A stretch of 64,000 nucleotides of DNA from the NCBI GenBank assembly GCA_037013685.1, contig CM072890.1, positions 1,803,335 through 1,867,334 on the forward strand. Direction: 5' to 3'. The stretch is from Acridotheres tristis (lineage: Eukaryota; Chordata; Aves; Passeriformes; Sturnidae). A model generated the notes under the pieces. That model made no database searches, was not told the origin of the DNA, and saw only the letters and a list, made by a program, of their open reading frames with translations. Positions 1 through 13,000 of the stretch are shown piece by piece. Position numbers and translations under genes: made by a program. Numbering within the stretch: the stretch's first letter is position 1; the number at the start of each line of letters is the position of its first letter.

Positions 1-3000
1 GATCTTGCACAGGGAGTGCTCCTGAGATAAAAGGGAAGAAGCATCATGTTCTTCTCACATTTGCACCGTGCAAGCCCCAGGTCTGTACAAGTCTTGAATA
101 AATCCTTACCTTAATTGGACCCCTCAGGAAAGACAGGTAGAGGATCCCTTTACTGTGAATTGTAATAGGATATGTGAAAAGATCTATAAGAGATGTTGGC
201 AGTCTTTATGTGTTCTTGATGGCCCACAGAGACCCAGCTAAGTATTGCAGTTCAGCATTCTGCACTTCCACCGAAGAATGCCTCACCTGCCAAATTGTCT
301 CCCCTACTGCACTCCGACTGTCCAGAGTGGATTCCTTTTTTTATATGTATTACTAATACTTAGGACATGCCTAAAGGTTTTGTAACTTTGCTTGAAAAAA
401 GCCCTTTACAAACCCAGCTATCTGTTGAGACATCTCAAGGGTCAGGTGAGTTTTTGCATCACCCAAAACCATACCCGGGCAGGGAGAGGAACTACTTTTG
501 TTGTGATTCCAGAGACCTTCACTCCAATTCCAATGCTTCTGTGAAGTGCATGTGTTACGTGATCTCCTCTGTACTTTCTACAGAAAATGCTAAATCCTAA
601 ATATCTTTTAGGATATGAGCAGGGCTGCTGAAATTAGCTGCAGTGAAAGGAGCAGAGAGAGTTCACAGTTTCAGTTCTATGAGTAACAACCTAAACTTAC
701 ATGAGTAGCTCTAACCAATAAGGAGATAATGGAGAAGACATCAGATATTCTGCTCAGAAGTAGCAAAACACATTCACCCTCTAAAATGTCATTTCCCTTC
801 ACTTTCTTTAGCATTTGTAAGGAATGGAAAGGGACTCTGTGCATTGTATGAGAATCTAAACAAGGAATCCACTTCTGATGATTGTCAAAGAATTGTCACT
901 CAGTCTTACAAAAGCTGTGAGAAACCTTCCAAAGTAACCAGTAATTATTGGCACAATGGATAATTATTTGGCACACATTGATACACCTCTTTAAAATAAT
1001 AAAAAGTACCTATATGAGAACTGAAGTAAATAATAAAAGACATATAGACAAACAGCACTAAGTACTTACATACCAATAGTAGCATAACTCAGCCACATAT
1101 TAAGACAATAAAAAAAGTCCAGTTTTACCCAGTATCCATTTTATTCCTTATCCAAGGACATCAGGCTTGGGAGGTTAAAGATATAATATTCATCTATGAG
1201 CTGAATAGACAGAAAAAAAATATTAAAATCCTTAAAATTATAGCAATAGCCTTGATGAGTGAATTATTGTGCACTATACAAGAAAGGTTTAAAACCTGGT
1301 AGCAAACTTTCTCTTAGATCACTAGGTGTAATGGTGAGACAATTAAGATACAGTGTTCGATTACCTAGTAGAATTAATCTGAGGAAGGTGCAGATTTGAG
1401 TGACACACATGAAATACACAAAATGAGTGTCTGATTAGGAAGAGAAATGTGTATCAGAAGAATAGAATCAACGACAATATAGGCATAATGTTCTAGAAGT
1501 AAAATCTCTTTGCTGGAGGATCAATTGCAAGTTAAATCAAAACTGAAAACTTAATTTCAGGTCTCTGGCAAGTGAGAGGAGCACAGGCTCAGACTCAGCC
1601 TGCTATCCTGAATTCAGTAATCCCCACTTGTTACACATTGGTGATGGAATACCCTGAACTCACAGGCATGATTTTCCTGTGCACTTTTACAGGAGCAGCT
1701 AGCAAAAAGGCAGTAACCTCACATCCTTGGCATGTTAGTCTTTATGCAAATTAACTTCTCATTTACAGAGGGTCAGGTTCTATCTCCATTAACATAGAGT
1801 TGAAACTGTTTTCTCAGCAGTGCTAATAAAAGTGGTAGGGGGGTATGGAAGGAGCAGCAGTCACTGTGGATTTAAGTGACAACATCTGAAATTAAAGGGA
1901 GAGAGAATTTCAGCCTCTCATTAACCATCACTATTAATTAATTCTGTAAAGATGTGTCTAAATTCAGTTCTCAATGTAAACAGTTTGCCAATCCTGTTGA
2001 GTCCTGTGAACAAACCCACTGCAGAGAAGGAACAGTGCATGTTCCAGACTCATGGAATCACACACCCTGCTTTTGCTATCTCACTTGAGTTTCACATTGT
2101 GTGCATAAATAGCTGAGGCACATGTATTAATACAGCTAAAATTAGCCATACAGTAATTTAAATGCAGGGAGCATTTGAATAAAAATCAAAGAACATAAAA
2201 TAGCCTTAGTCTTCGTGCTGTAGCAGCTTTATCCAAGCTTGTCTCAGTAAGCATCATGACATTGCCTAACAGTTGTATAGAGCCCACACAGCAAACTACT
2301 GGAGCTTTTATTTTGCCAGAAACCACAGACATTTGTTTTTATTAGCATATCTGAGGTCGACTAACTTTGTGCCTGTAGTGTGAAAAAGACAGGTATTTAA
2401 GTAACCATCTGAAAGTGTAATTGTGGACAATTTGCATCTCTTTAATGGTTCTGTCTTTTGTAAAAGGCTGCAGCAACAGTGATTGCACGAATTTCTATCC
2501 ATTGCTCTGCTTTCTGATACTAGGCTATAAATTATCAGATTGAAAGAGGACATTTGGGTCTATCAATTATATTCAGAGACAAAAAAAAGGGACAGGTCAG
2601 TTTGGTTCCATGTATAGCTTGTATCCAGCTAACACTTCTGAAAGAGCTTCACTCACAAAGGTCCCACACCTGTAAATTCACGGGGAGAAATACTTCAATT
2701 TTCCATTTCTGAACACATTTCCTGCCCCCTTAAATGAATTTATTTTGTTACCACACCTTGATTAAACCATAAAAGTGAACCAGAGGCAGCAGGGTCCACA
2801 GTTGCCTCCCCAGAACATTAACCTGTGGCTCAGTCTGTTGTGTTTGCCACAAACACAGATTGCTAAGAAAAACAATCTGTATCTATGTCCACGTGTAGCC
2901 AAATGTCATGGAGAATCATTTTCCTTGAAAGAATTCCAAAGGCAGTGCCCAGGCACTGGGAGTGAGTGCAGGACCTGCAGCTGTGGCACATGTTCCACCA

Positions 3001-6000
3001 CGGTTTTAAATGAGGATCCTACATATGGCTGCATTTGGGAATAAGAAAATAAATATTTGAGGCCATAAAAGTGGAGGTTTAGAAAATGCCAGATATATTC
3101 AACATCACCTCAGCAATCACTTCAGAAAAAAAGTCCATATAAAAATTAAAAACCACATTATATCATTAACAGACCACGGGCTCACAGTGCAAGACCAACA
3201 ATTTTGCTGCCTGAAAATTGCACTAAAAAAAAAATCTGCTTACGTATATTGATTTTTTTTTAAAAAAACACATTCCAAAATTAAGACTTTTGGTACAGAA
3301 ATAATGGAAAAGGAAAAAAACAAAAGAGGTTTTGCTCCAGAGTTGAGTGGCAGTAAATTTCAAAATAAATATTAATGTAACTGCAAAGTATTAAGTCAGA
3401 AATTAAAGCCAATTGTAAGATACTGTGAAATGGGGATGGTGTAAGAATTTAACATCGAAAATGCTGGATGTGCATTTCTCAAAATTGCAGTTTCTCCCTT
3501 CCTTTTATTTTTGCTTTTAATTGGCTGTTATTCCTGCTGTTATGTTTTGGATTTTCCCCCCTTTTTTGTGGCTTTTTTCAATGACTCAACCAGTATTTTT
3601 CACTGGAATCCATTTGATGCCTAATGTGAGTGTCTTCCAAAGCATTTCATGCTTTCCACTGCACACCTTAGACCTTCTGGGAACATTATTGGCATGTGAT
3701 TTGGAGTTTTTTCTTTCATCTGCAAGACTAAAAGCTATTGCTTCAAGCAGGTGTGTTTGAGTTGATTATTTTCTCCATTAATCTTTTGCTCATCAATATC
3801 TAGATTTGAGATAAAGTTACAAAATGGAATTCAGTGTATATAAATGGTAGAGGATTTTATGGACCACTTCTATTTCTTCATGGCTGAACATTTATTTTGT
3901 CTTGCCTGGTTCATGTTGTTTTTCATGACTTACAGCAAAAAAATCACCTTTTTTATTAAAAAGCTTAAGACAGTCACAAATACATTGCCCTATGAAAATG
4001 TTATCGTGTCATTAGAGAAAGTTTGAGAGCCAAGAACACACCAAAGTCATCCCCAGATGGATATTCACACATATTGAATAGGGGTGAGTAAGGGGCATCT
4101 CAACTTGAATTAGATATCAAATACCTGCTCTGTTACTTCTCTGATGGTTCTGCTACTGAGATCCTTGACACCAAAAAAAGAGAGAAATATTCTTAAATTA
4201 GGAAAGTGTCTGTCACCAGAGGAATTGTGGACCCTACAGGTACACAGACTGAGAACTGCCCTGATGAAGTTTGGCTTTTGTTTCTCTCAAAGAAGATAAA
4301 TCAAACACATTGGGCAGAAACTTTAAATACAATTCTTTGAGAGAAAGAGGAATTTCTTTTAAAAGAAAGAGGAATTGCTGCAGTACAGACATGGAGATGC
4401 TGTGATCTCCTCATACATTCTTCCACTGATGGCATTACAGAGCAGTTTAAACAGTTTAACACCACCAGGAGATGAAAGCAGTCAATATTATCACAGAGAA
4501 TCCAAACAGACTGCACTTCCTCCACTTAAAATTAGTGGAGCACAAGAATGGTTATCAGAAATAATCTGGCTTTCCTCCTGACCCCCAAATTTTATCAGCT
4601 GCCTGTCCAAAGGAGGCAGCACATGTTCCAGTGCCCAGGAGCTAAGCACCCACTCAGATGCACCTAAACCAACTCATCTTTGAGTGGAAAGGTGAAAACA
4701 GCACTGAAAACTCATTTTGTCTTCCCGTTTAGACTATCTGTGCCTCAGACATCGATGAGTGAAACATGACCTGCCTTGTTACCCCCCATTTCAGAAAACA
4801 AACAGCTACAGTGCCTGTGCTCTGCAGATCTGCTAAACTCTGACTTACAGACAAGAAATTCTGGAAATCTCAAAGTTCAAGAAAACCTTGTTTCCTTGAC
4901 GAGGATTTCTTATGATTTAAAAATGACTACTTTGTGTCTACTAAAAGGGTGTTCAAATTTCACCCCAATTATCTGAAATATTTGATGAGTCTTATGAAAA
5001 GCAACGAGTTTTTAAAATGCAGAGTCAAGAGGAAATCCTCTTGGTAAAACCTTTTCTGGTAAGACTGGAGCTACAATAAAAGATTCCTGCCCACAGCCTG
5101 ATGTTAAGTGTAAGGAAGGGCTGAACACAAAATATTTCTTATGTTTCACTCAACTTTTTAAAAGTCAGGCACCAGTTTTACAGATAATTATACTGAGGTA
5201 CAATAAGAACACATGTCAAGTGTGGCAGAGAAGGATATACTAAAAGGAGAGATGATTAGAATATATTAGAAGTTTAACCATATGAGCTTTTTCAGAAGTC
5301 ACTTCTGACACGTAATATCTGAGGATTTTACTCTGTATTTATGTCTGTAAACTGCATGATTATTTGCTCATTTAGAAAGGCAAAGGAAACATAAAAATGT
5401 CCATTAGACTGTACTTAGACCAAATAAGGAACAACACGGTGGACATGGCAAGCTTTCCCAAGGAAACAGCAAATGGCTGTAACCTCCCATGGTATGGCTG
5501 CAATATTTGAAAGGTTTTTTTCTCTCCTGAAAATAAAACCTCATCTCCTCTGATCAAAACAAGTATATGTTTTATATTGTATATACACATTTACAATATT
5601 TAAAACATAATTATATTTATATTAAAGAAGGCACTTTACAAAATGTAAGCATCATTTTTAATAGATTTCAGTGATTTGTAAACCTCAGTTTCACTATGGG
5701 TACTTTCCTATGGGATCTCTTGTTTTTCCTCTAGTCTTGAATCTTTTAAAGCCCCTCTCATTATTTTTGTTGTCTGAAGTTGGGCAATAATGTTACTGTG
5801 ATTAATTAAGCAAAAAGACATGGAAATGGGGGTGTGGTAATCATCAGATAATAAAGCCCTCTGGGTCTTGCAATGCATGAGGTGCAGGCAGGACCCTTTA
5901 TCCCCAGAGGTCTGATTATCTCCAGGAAAGCTACACCTCCCTGCACTTGCTGTATGGCTATTATGAAATATCTTTACATTTTATAGATAAAGTAAATTAC

Positions 6001-8081
6001 TTTAATCACTGAAAATTGCCAGTGTTGTGAGGTTTCAGCTGTGAGGTTCACAGAGCTTAATCTGCCCATTTCAAGTCTGAAATAACCAATAATTGTTCTA
6101 ATAAAAGCATCAGTAAATCATTATTTAAATGCTGGGATCATCCCCTCAGAGTAGCAAAGGCACCTTCTGTATGTTTGATGACATGGGGTGCTCGTTTAAC
6201 CATAACCCTGGAAGTGCAAGCCATGAGGGAAATGCTCTACCAGGGCTATTTAGTGTGTGTAATCAATGCTTTGTTAGAGCATCGAATTATTTTCTGTCAT
6301 TCTGCAAAGTCCTAGGTCAGCAAACAATAACATCTGCCCAACATCTGAAAATCTCTTTGGAAAAATTCCAAATGTCTTCAATTTGTCACACTTCCAATCA
6401 AGCATTTTTCAGAAAATCTTCAGTGGCTTTTGTTCAAAGGCAAAATATATTTTCCCATTCCTAAATCATTGGAAGGCACAAGAAGCATGTTTACTAATTG
6501 CAAATAGGACGGGGATGTCAGTGACAACTCTATCCTGCCCTCCACGTGCTCTGGGCTCTGGCAGACACCAGAGTCAAGCAGAGGATGAATCCTCCTCAGC
6601 CCTGGGATCCTGAGAGCCTCACATTTCCTTCCCCTGCAGGAGCACAGAAGGAGAAATTTCAGAGTTACATCCCAACTGATGAGAGAGTCACTGACCCACA
6701 AAAATGTCACCTTTCAGGGAGAGTATTCCCAAAACAAAAATTATTTACATTGATAGATTATCCTTGCCTGCCACATTACAGGAATATATTTAAGATACAC
6801 TATTTGGAAAGATTTGCAAGCAGTTGCACAGGGCTATGGATTTCTGCTCCCAGGAGGCTTTCAGTGACCTGATGCACTCCAGAAAGGCACTATAGGATAC
6901 AGACATAGCTAAAAATCACTCCTGATTACCATGACTATCCAGAAAAGTCATCTATGTCTGAACTGGGTAAACAGATGAATTAAAAACAATCCAAGGCCTT
7001 TTTGCAGTGCAGTGTTCACATACACATACAAGCTGAAGACCAGTCACCCAGGAAAGCAACTAATTGTATCTACTGCACTAATGTATGGCAGTTTCCACTG
7101 GCATGTCAAACTGGAGACGTTTTACCTAGAAACAGAAAAAATATCCTTAGGAGAGGTGAAAAAACAGAACTAGGAGGCAGAGGAATACTGGTCCTAATGC
7201 CATTTATCCTGCTTTTTTAAAGAAGTGCTAAAAAAGTTAACACATTTCTCATGACAGGAAAGTAATTTTATTTCAGAAGGAAAATGTGTGCTATCAGTAA
7301 TTCTCCAGAGAAATCTGAGATTATTGTGCCAGAGGCAATTAACCCTGAGTAATAAAAACTTCTAGCAGCCTCAAATGACAACCTGATAGAAGAGCAGATA
7401 TTTCCAAGGGAAAATAGTGACTTGCAAACAAGATATCTTTTTCTTCTCTTCTGGCTTTCAACCCAAGCTTTTAAGCTTCCTGCAGTAATTTGTTTACCAA
7501 GCTGACTAATGAGAAGAATTAATCAGAAGACTTTTCATAGGAGAAATATGACCAGTAATATGAGCAAGAATTGTATGATACAGAAGACCAATGTCATCTG
7601 CTTCTGGGAGAATTCCAAATTGAAAGATTGAATCTGGTTACAAGATGCTCTATGGAAGCTGCATTTTTAAAAAAAAAAAAAAAGAAAAAAACACAACTAA
7701 TTGGCAAAAAATAAATGAGAATATCAGTGCTAGGATTGAAGATGAGATCAAATTTAAGGCTAGACTTGTTCACTCTTTAAGTATAACATATATAGGGAGC
7801 TGGAAAAGTCAGTGAAAGGACTGATATGAGAAAATCACAAAAATGAGGAAAATTGAAAGATTCCGCCTTCTGATTTGTTAGTACTGAAAATTGATTGCAT
7901 TTTTGAGATTCGAAGGTAAAGGTTAAAATTTCAGCACTGTGCCCTTGTTTCATCTGGGACACGACTAATTTACTTCCCAGTGGTTGTGACAGCGCTGAGC
8001 TTTGGGTTTGGGGCAGCAGGAATGTTGGTAACACACCGAGGTTGGAGTTGCTGCTTCCACAAAGAATTTCCAGCTCATGGC
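1..8081. other. AT-rich noncoding DNA, no gene seen
   Basis: No open frame here has family motifs, plausible splice signals or biased composition; the longest are about 110 codons. Low-complexity tracts include mixed T/A runs near 3226-3267 and an A tract at 7669-7683. The first 130 bases contain an AATAAA in a context that faintly recalls the R-U5 part of an LTR, but no boundary can be drawn. The rest looks like unique intergenic or intronic DNA. Confidence 0.6.
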
Positions 8082-8190
8082 AGTGAGGAGGATGAGGGGC
8101 ACAAGGAGCTGGGAGGGGGCACAGCTGGGACAGCCAAGGTGACCAGAGGGATATTCCACATGGTGCCATGGGCAGTGCATGCCCTGGCAG
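8082..8190 (+). repeat. Fragment of avian ERVL-type LTR (middle U3 part)
   Basis: This GC-richer patch carries a word order I recognise from the U3 of widespread avian ERVL-type LTRs: a GAGGAGG element, then GCACAAGGAGCTGGGAGG, then a GGCACAGC-GGGACAGC stretch, then GGGATATTCCA just before the place where the family has its CRE-like and TATA segment. Both LTR ends, the poly(A) signal and any internal retroviral sequence are missing, so this is an old internal fragment. ORFs overlapping it on both strands (up to 158 codons) are by-products of its low stop density. Recognition is from memory of the family; exact limits are uncertain. Confidence 0.6.
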
Positions 8191-10021
8191 GGAAGCTGAG
8201 CAGGGATTGCAGGGGTGGGTGGTGAGAAATCACACAGTGCATCACTTGGGTTTGATATTCTACCCGAATTCAGTGCACTTCCAAATGAAACAGACTGAGC
8301 AGCTACGGAATTTTTAGCTACATAAAGTTCATGATGTAGCCCATTGGTTAATGCAGCTTCAAAAACTGACTTCCCATCTTGTAATTCTGGAAGACAGAGT
8401 GAACAAAAGATAACAAAACAACCATACTGAGAATAAAACATGTGGGCTCTTAGGAGCTGTCATTGAAGTACTGCTTATTGAATTTTGAAGCAGAAATCAG
8501 TTAAAGTTTTGGTTCAGTGTATCTCTTACAAAAAAGAGCACAATGCTGTATATGCCAGAGCTCTGCTTTATGTGGTACGTTGTGTATCCAGCAATTTTCT
8601 TATGCAAACAAAGCAAAATCACAGAGTTAAATTCACCATACCTCAGTCCTTCTCAAGGTATTTCTTCTGAATTTTCTTCTGAACAAGCAAATAAACCTAA
8701 GTTTAACAAAAATTTTGAGAACATGCTGAAATGAAGAGTTGGAAACTGGCATGCAACATGGCATGTAGTAATTTTTAACAAATATATGTGCTATGATTGA
8801 GCACAGCATAACCAAAGCTGCTCCTGAGTATGTTGGTCAGTGAATTCTGCAACTCACAGCACCAGAGCTTAGAGCTCATGTGCATTTGAACAAACTTCCA
8901 ATCAGTTCCAGACACACGCCATACCTAAAGCACAAAAAGCATAAAAACTTGATTATCTAGAAATGGAAAAACTACAACATCTGAGCCCAGAGTCTTGGGG
9001 TCCAACTCTGCAACTTGTTCCAAGTGAGCAAACTGGGAGAGCTGACAGGGGCAGCTCCCTCTTGCCTGTGCTTGCTGAGGAGAAAGGCAATGTTTAGGTT
9101 GGATAATTATGTTGGCAAAGGATCCACGTAGACACTCGAGATCAGGTAAGCTCCTCGTCTAATACGGAAATGGAGCTCATGTAACATTCATGCAGAAATA
9201 TTTTACGTAGCTACAGTAAATATGATCAAAGCCTTTAATTGTAGAACAGGCTGAAGCTTCTTGTGAAGAATTTCGGGTAATAAGCAAATATGAAAGCCAA
9301 CTTGGGGGTTACCTAAAAGGGTGAACAGCCTTTGAGGTACCAAACTTAAAGCCTCTTGTGCATCAAAATCTATAATATTTAGAAATAAAACAGAGATCTT
9401 TGAAGGCATGAAAATCCTGAGGCTTCAAGAATATCTTATTTAGGCTGAAGAATATATTACATAAAATGGGAGAGGGCATTATGAACACAGCCTAACAAGG
9501 AACACAGAGTAATGTCTCAACATGCTTTTTGTTCAAACTTTATAGGAAATTAGATTAATAATGCATGAGTTGCTTTATGCTAAGGTTACTGGCTCACCCG
9601 CCCCCTCATTTATTTTCCTTTAGAAAGCATTCTACTTTTACATACAAAATTAGATTTTTCCCGTTTTTTTTTCAACATGGCTAGAGCAGACACAGAGCTC
9701 TCAAAAGCTCTCAGATAAAGTCACTTTTATCGAGCTATGCAAAGCCCTTCTGTTCATGTGGGTATTCTTTTTCTTATTGCAAGAAGTAGACAACCTAAGG
9801 AGTAGCACAACTAAATTATATAAGGTTTTACAGCATCACCAGTTCTTTCAAAGCCGTTTTTAAAGTAACTTATGGTAAATCGTGATATTTACCGATCTAG
9901 AGAAAACCAGCACGAGTTTGGAAGCAAACCTCATGGTATCTGTGGGGTAAAAAAACCCCAAGATGTGGGCAACAGAACATTTCCATCGTTCTCCCATTCT
10001 TTCTTTTTGGAAAGAGGGTCA
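8191..10021. other. Noncoding DNA, nothing recognised
   Basis: Unique-looking AT-rich sequence without credible coding frames, RNA genes or recognised transposon ends. Confidence 0.55.
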
Positions 10022-10092
10022 AGCTCATATTAGGATCAGAGCTTAGATTAGGATCAGAGATTTATTAGGATCAGAGCTCATATTAGGATCAG
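10022..10092. repeat. Small minisatellite, core ATTAGGATCAG, 4 copies
   Basis: The core ATTAGGATCAG occurs four times at roughly 16-22 base spacing, and the flanking word AGCTCATATTAGG occurs both at the start and near the end of the array. This looks like a short, imperfect, recently expanded tandem repeat. No function is implied. Confidence 0.85.
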
Positions 10093-13000
10093 TTTTCCAG
10101 CTAAGATTTGGGCAGGAAAACCTTTGCCCTGTTTTCACCCTGAAGGGAAACAGGTTGCAGTGACACAGAGAGTCCTTGGAGCCACCACATTTCCACCTGC
10201 TCCTCTGGAGATTAAACTCTGTGCACTCCATCTGTCCTGTCTCATGGAACACGAGGCATTTTTGGCATTTTAAGGGCAATTCGAGGTAGCAGATGAGATA
10301 AAGGCAATTACTGCTGGCAGGGCACAACTGGGTGGGCTACAATGGCTTCTCGAGCACAGTGACTCATGGAATTATCAGACAAACACACACTGTGACATTT
10401 CTTTAAATGGCAAATCGTCACCAAAAGGAAGCTGTGAAACTGTTGCCATCACCCTCAAAATATAAATAGGGGAGAAGAGAGCAAAAGAGAAAATAAATTT
10501 CTCCCCTAGAATCACAAACCTCGTAAACAGAACAAGAACAGATAACCTTTTTGCTGATAAATTCCTCCAATCATTAATTCAAACAGTGGCAGGAATGAAA
10601 AGGAGCTCAGTAGATCACTTTGTCTAAGACCAGGATCTGAGACAGAGCCATCTGCACTTAAATAAACATTTACCAGAGAAAGCTAACTGTTCTTTAAAAT
10701 CTTCAGTTACATTTTTTTTACTTTTGGAAAACTGCTCTTTACCTCCTTAGGTATCAGTACAGTGAGATTTTTTTTTTTTTTCGTGAATGGAGATATTCCC
10801 TTTCTAACAAACTAAGCCAATTTCCTCTTATCCTTCACCTGACAGTTACAGGGAGCAATTCAGGATACTCCTGGTAACTCTTTAGACACTGAAATGCTAC
10901 TGCCAAGATTCCTCTGTTTGTCAAAAGCAGAAAACTAAAACAGTTTTTCCAGTTGTTGATTTAAGCTTTATATTCGGTGTTTTACCAAAAAACTCTGCTT
11001 TCTCATCAAAAGACTCAAAGCAGGTAAATATATTATAAATTAATATATCCTGAATGAAGTTCTATACATATATATATAATTATAGTCAAAGGACTTCTCA
11101 CTTTGTCAACACAGCCACTGTGAACTTTTTCATTGCCTTCACTGGGAATAGCATTAATCTAAAGAAAGAAAACAGAGTACAAATCCAGGATGATCTTTAT
11201 GAATAAGAGCACACGGGAAAATTCTGGAGAAATCTCCTTTTACAAGGTACACCCTTTCCCTAACTTCAGAGAGAAGTTGCATGTAAGACATAAGCAGGAT
11301 TTGACTGTAAAGTAAGTCACTAACCATGTACACTAATATTTTAAGAGGTCATCATCAGGCACACAGGCAATATCAATAAAAAAATACAGAATTCGGTTTT
11401 CCTTTGCTTGTAACTAATAATTTCATTGCCAAAGTTCTCACAAATTGAGAGAGCCAGCAACAAGAATCATTTTCTGTAGATGATAAAAGTTAATTTCCAA
11501 TACATTATGTATATCATTCTTTAAATGTCACATCCAAATGCATTTTTAGTGACTGATCTTAATTTTGCATATGCTTTTAAAGTCGTACTCATTAAAAAGT
11601 CATCTCAGTAAATTGACGTCAGGACCATGTTTCATTTCGTCAATCAAATCCCTGCAATGTTTTGAGACAAACTCTTGCACATCACTAACTGTACCTGGGA
11701 AATGATTGTTTCACCCTCACTTAAACTACACCCTGTAGCATCAAAAAAACGATCAGGAACTTGCTAGAGAGAGATCCTTCACTTAGAGGAAAATGGAGAA
11801 TGATGCTGCACTGCAAGGAAGTTTTTTTAAGCTGTTTTTTCCAGAAATTCCAGGTGGAGCTCCTGATCAGCTGGGGGCAGCCACGACAGCCCAGGGACAG
11901 GAACAGGATTTTCTGCACTGTCCTTTGTGAGCTACCAAAACTAAATTACCTTTCCTGCATGCACATAAACATTTCTAATTCGTTTCTGATTTCAAATTAG
12001 ACTAAAAATCCAATGAAGAGCGGGTTTTGCTTTAATTTGCTGTGAATTTCATAATGTAATAACATCAGAGGAGTTAATGTACAGCTCTATTAATTGGAAG
12101 TAGAGCTTCAGGGGTTGGTGGAGCTCTTTGGTTCTTTTTTTCATTTCTTTGTAGAGAATGAACTTTGAATTTTGTATTTTCGAGTCCTGTAGATTTGTGA
12201 CACAAAACACTTTTTCCTCATTCTTGTCACAACATGATTAGGGAAAAAAAGGCTCTTTTTGGCTGGCTTTCTCCTTTTTTTTTTACATATAATGACTCAG
12301 ATCAGCTAGTCAGTCTGACTACCCTTACAATGTCACAGCTTTCAGGCTGACATTTATGTTCATTTTAATATTTCCTTCTGGCTAATGAAGAAAATTGGCA
12401 AATAAAGTACTCATAGAAAAAAGTGTATCTGAGCATTTGGTTGTGCGGGGAGATATGAAAAACCAAAATGCTGGAAAAAGGGGAAAAAAAAAAATTCCCA
12501 AACTGAATCACATTTTAAACAGTTTCCCAACAAGATTTGGAGGAATCCTGGCAATTTTTTTAGATAGATTCAATGATACTGAAGTTCATTTTCCTTACCT
12601 AGTGTTGTATCTTGGTAAATGAAGGGAGATAGGTGGTAATTCTTTGTCCTGTGCACCACAATAATTCATAATCAGAGCTGGGACTAAGCACCATATATCA
12701 AATAAATCATAAAGAAGAAAAATCTAAGGTTCACTGAGGTACACAGGCCAGTCTTCAAGCTCAATCTATTTTTTTTCCCTAAAATTAAAAGACTCCATAA
12801 TTCGGGAGAGGAATTCAGGTTCCTTCTCTCAAAAAAAAAAAAACCAAAAAAAAAAAAAAAAAAAAACAAAAAACAAGAAAAAAAAAAATCACACCCACGA
12901 ATTAACCCTGTCCCTCCACCCTACAAAAACCAGAAACCCTGTCCTCCAGAAACATCTAAAAATATATATAAATCCTCAGAACTTGCCTAAAATCTCTCCA

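Noticed and set aside
60..130. Possible LTR R-U5 remnant at the window start (GAATAAATCC)
   Set aside because: An AATAAA alone without LTR ends or other family words is not enough.
7965..8441. 158-codon minus-strand ORF
   Set aside because: Overlaps the LTR fragment at 8082-8190; openness is explained by GC-rich LTR sequence.
10022..10092. CRISPR-like array
   Set aside because: Copies are contiguous and imperfect with no unique spacers, in vertebrate DNA; it is a minisatellite.
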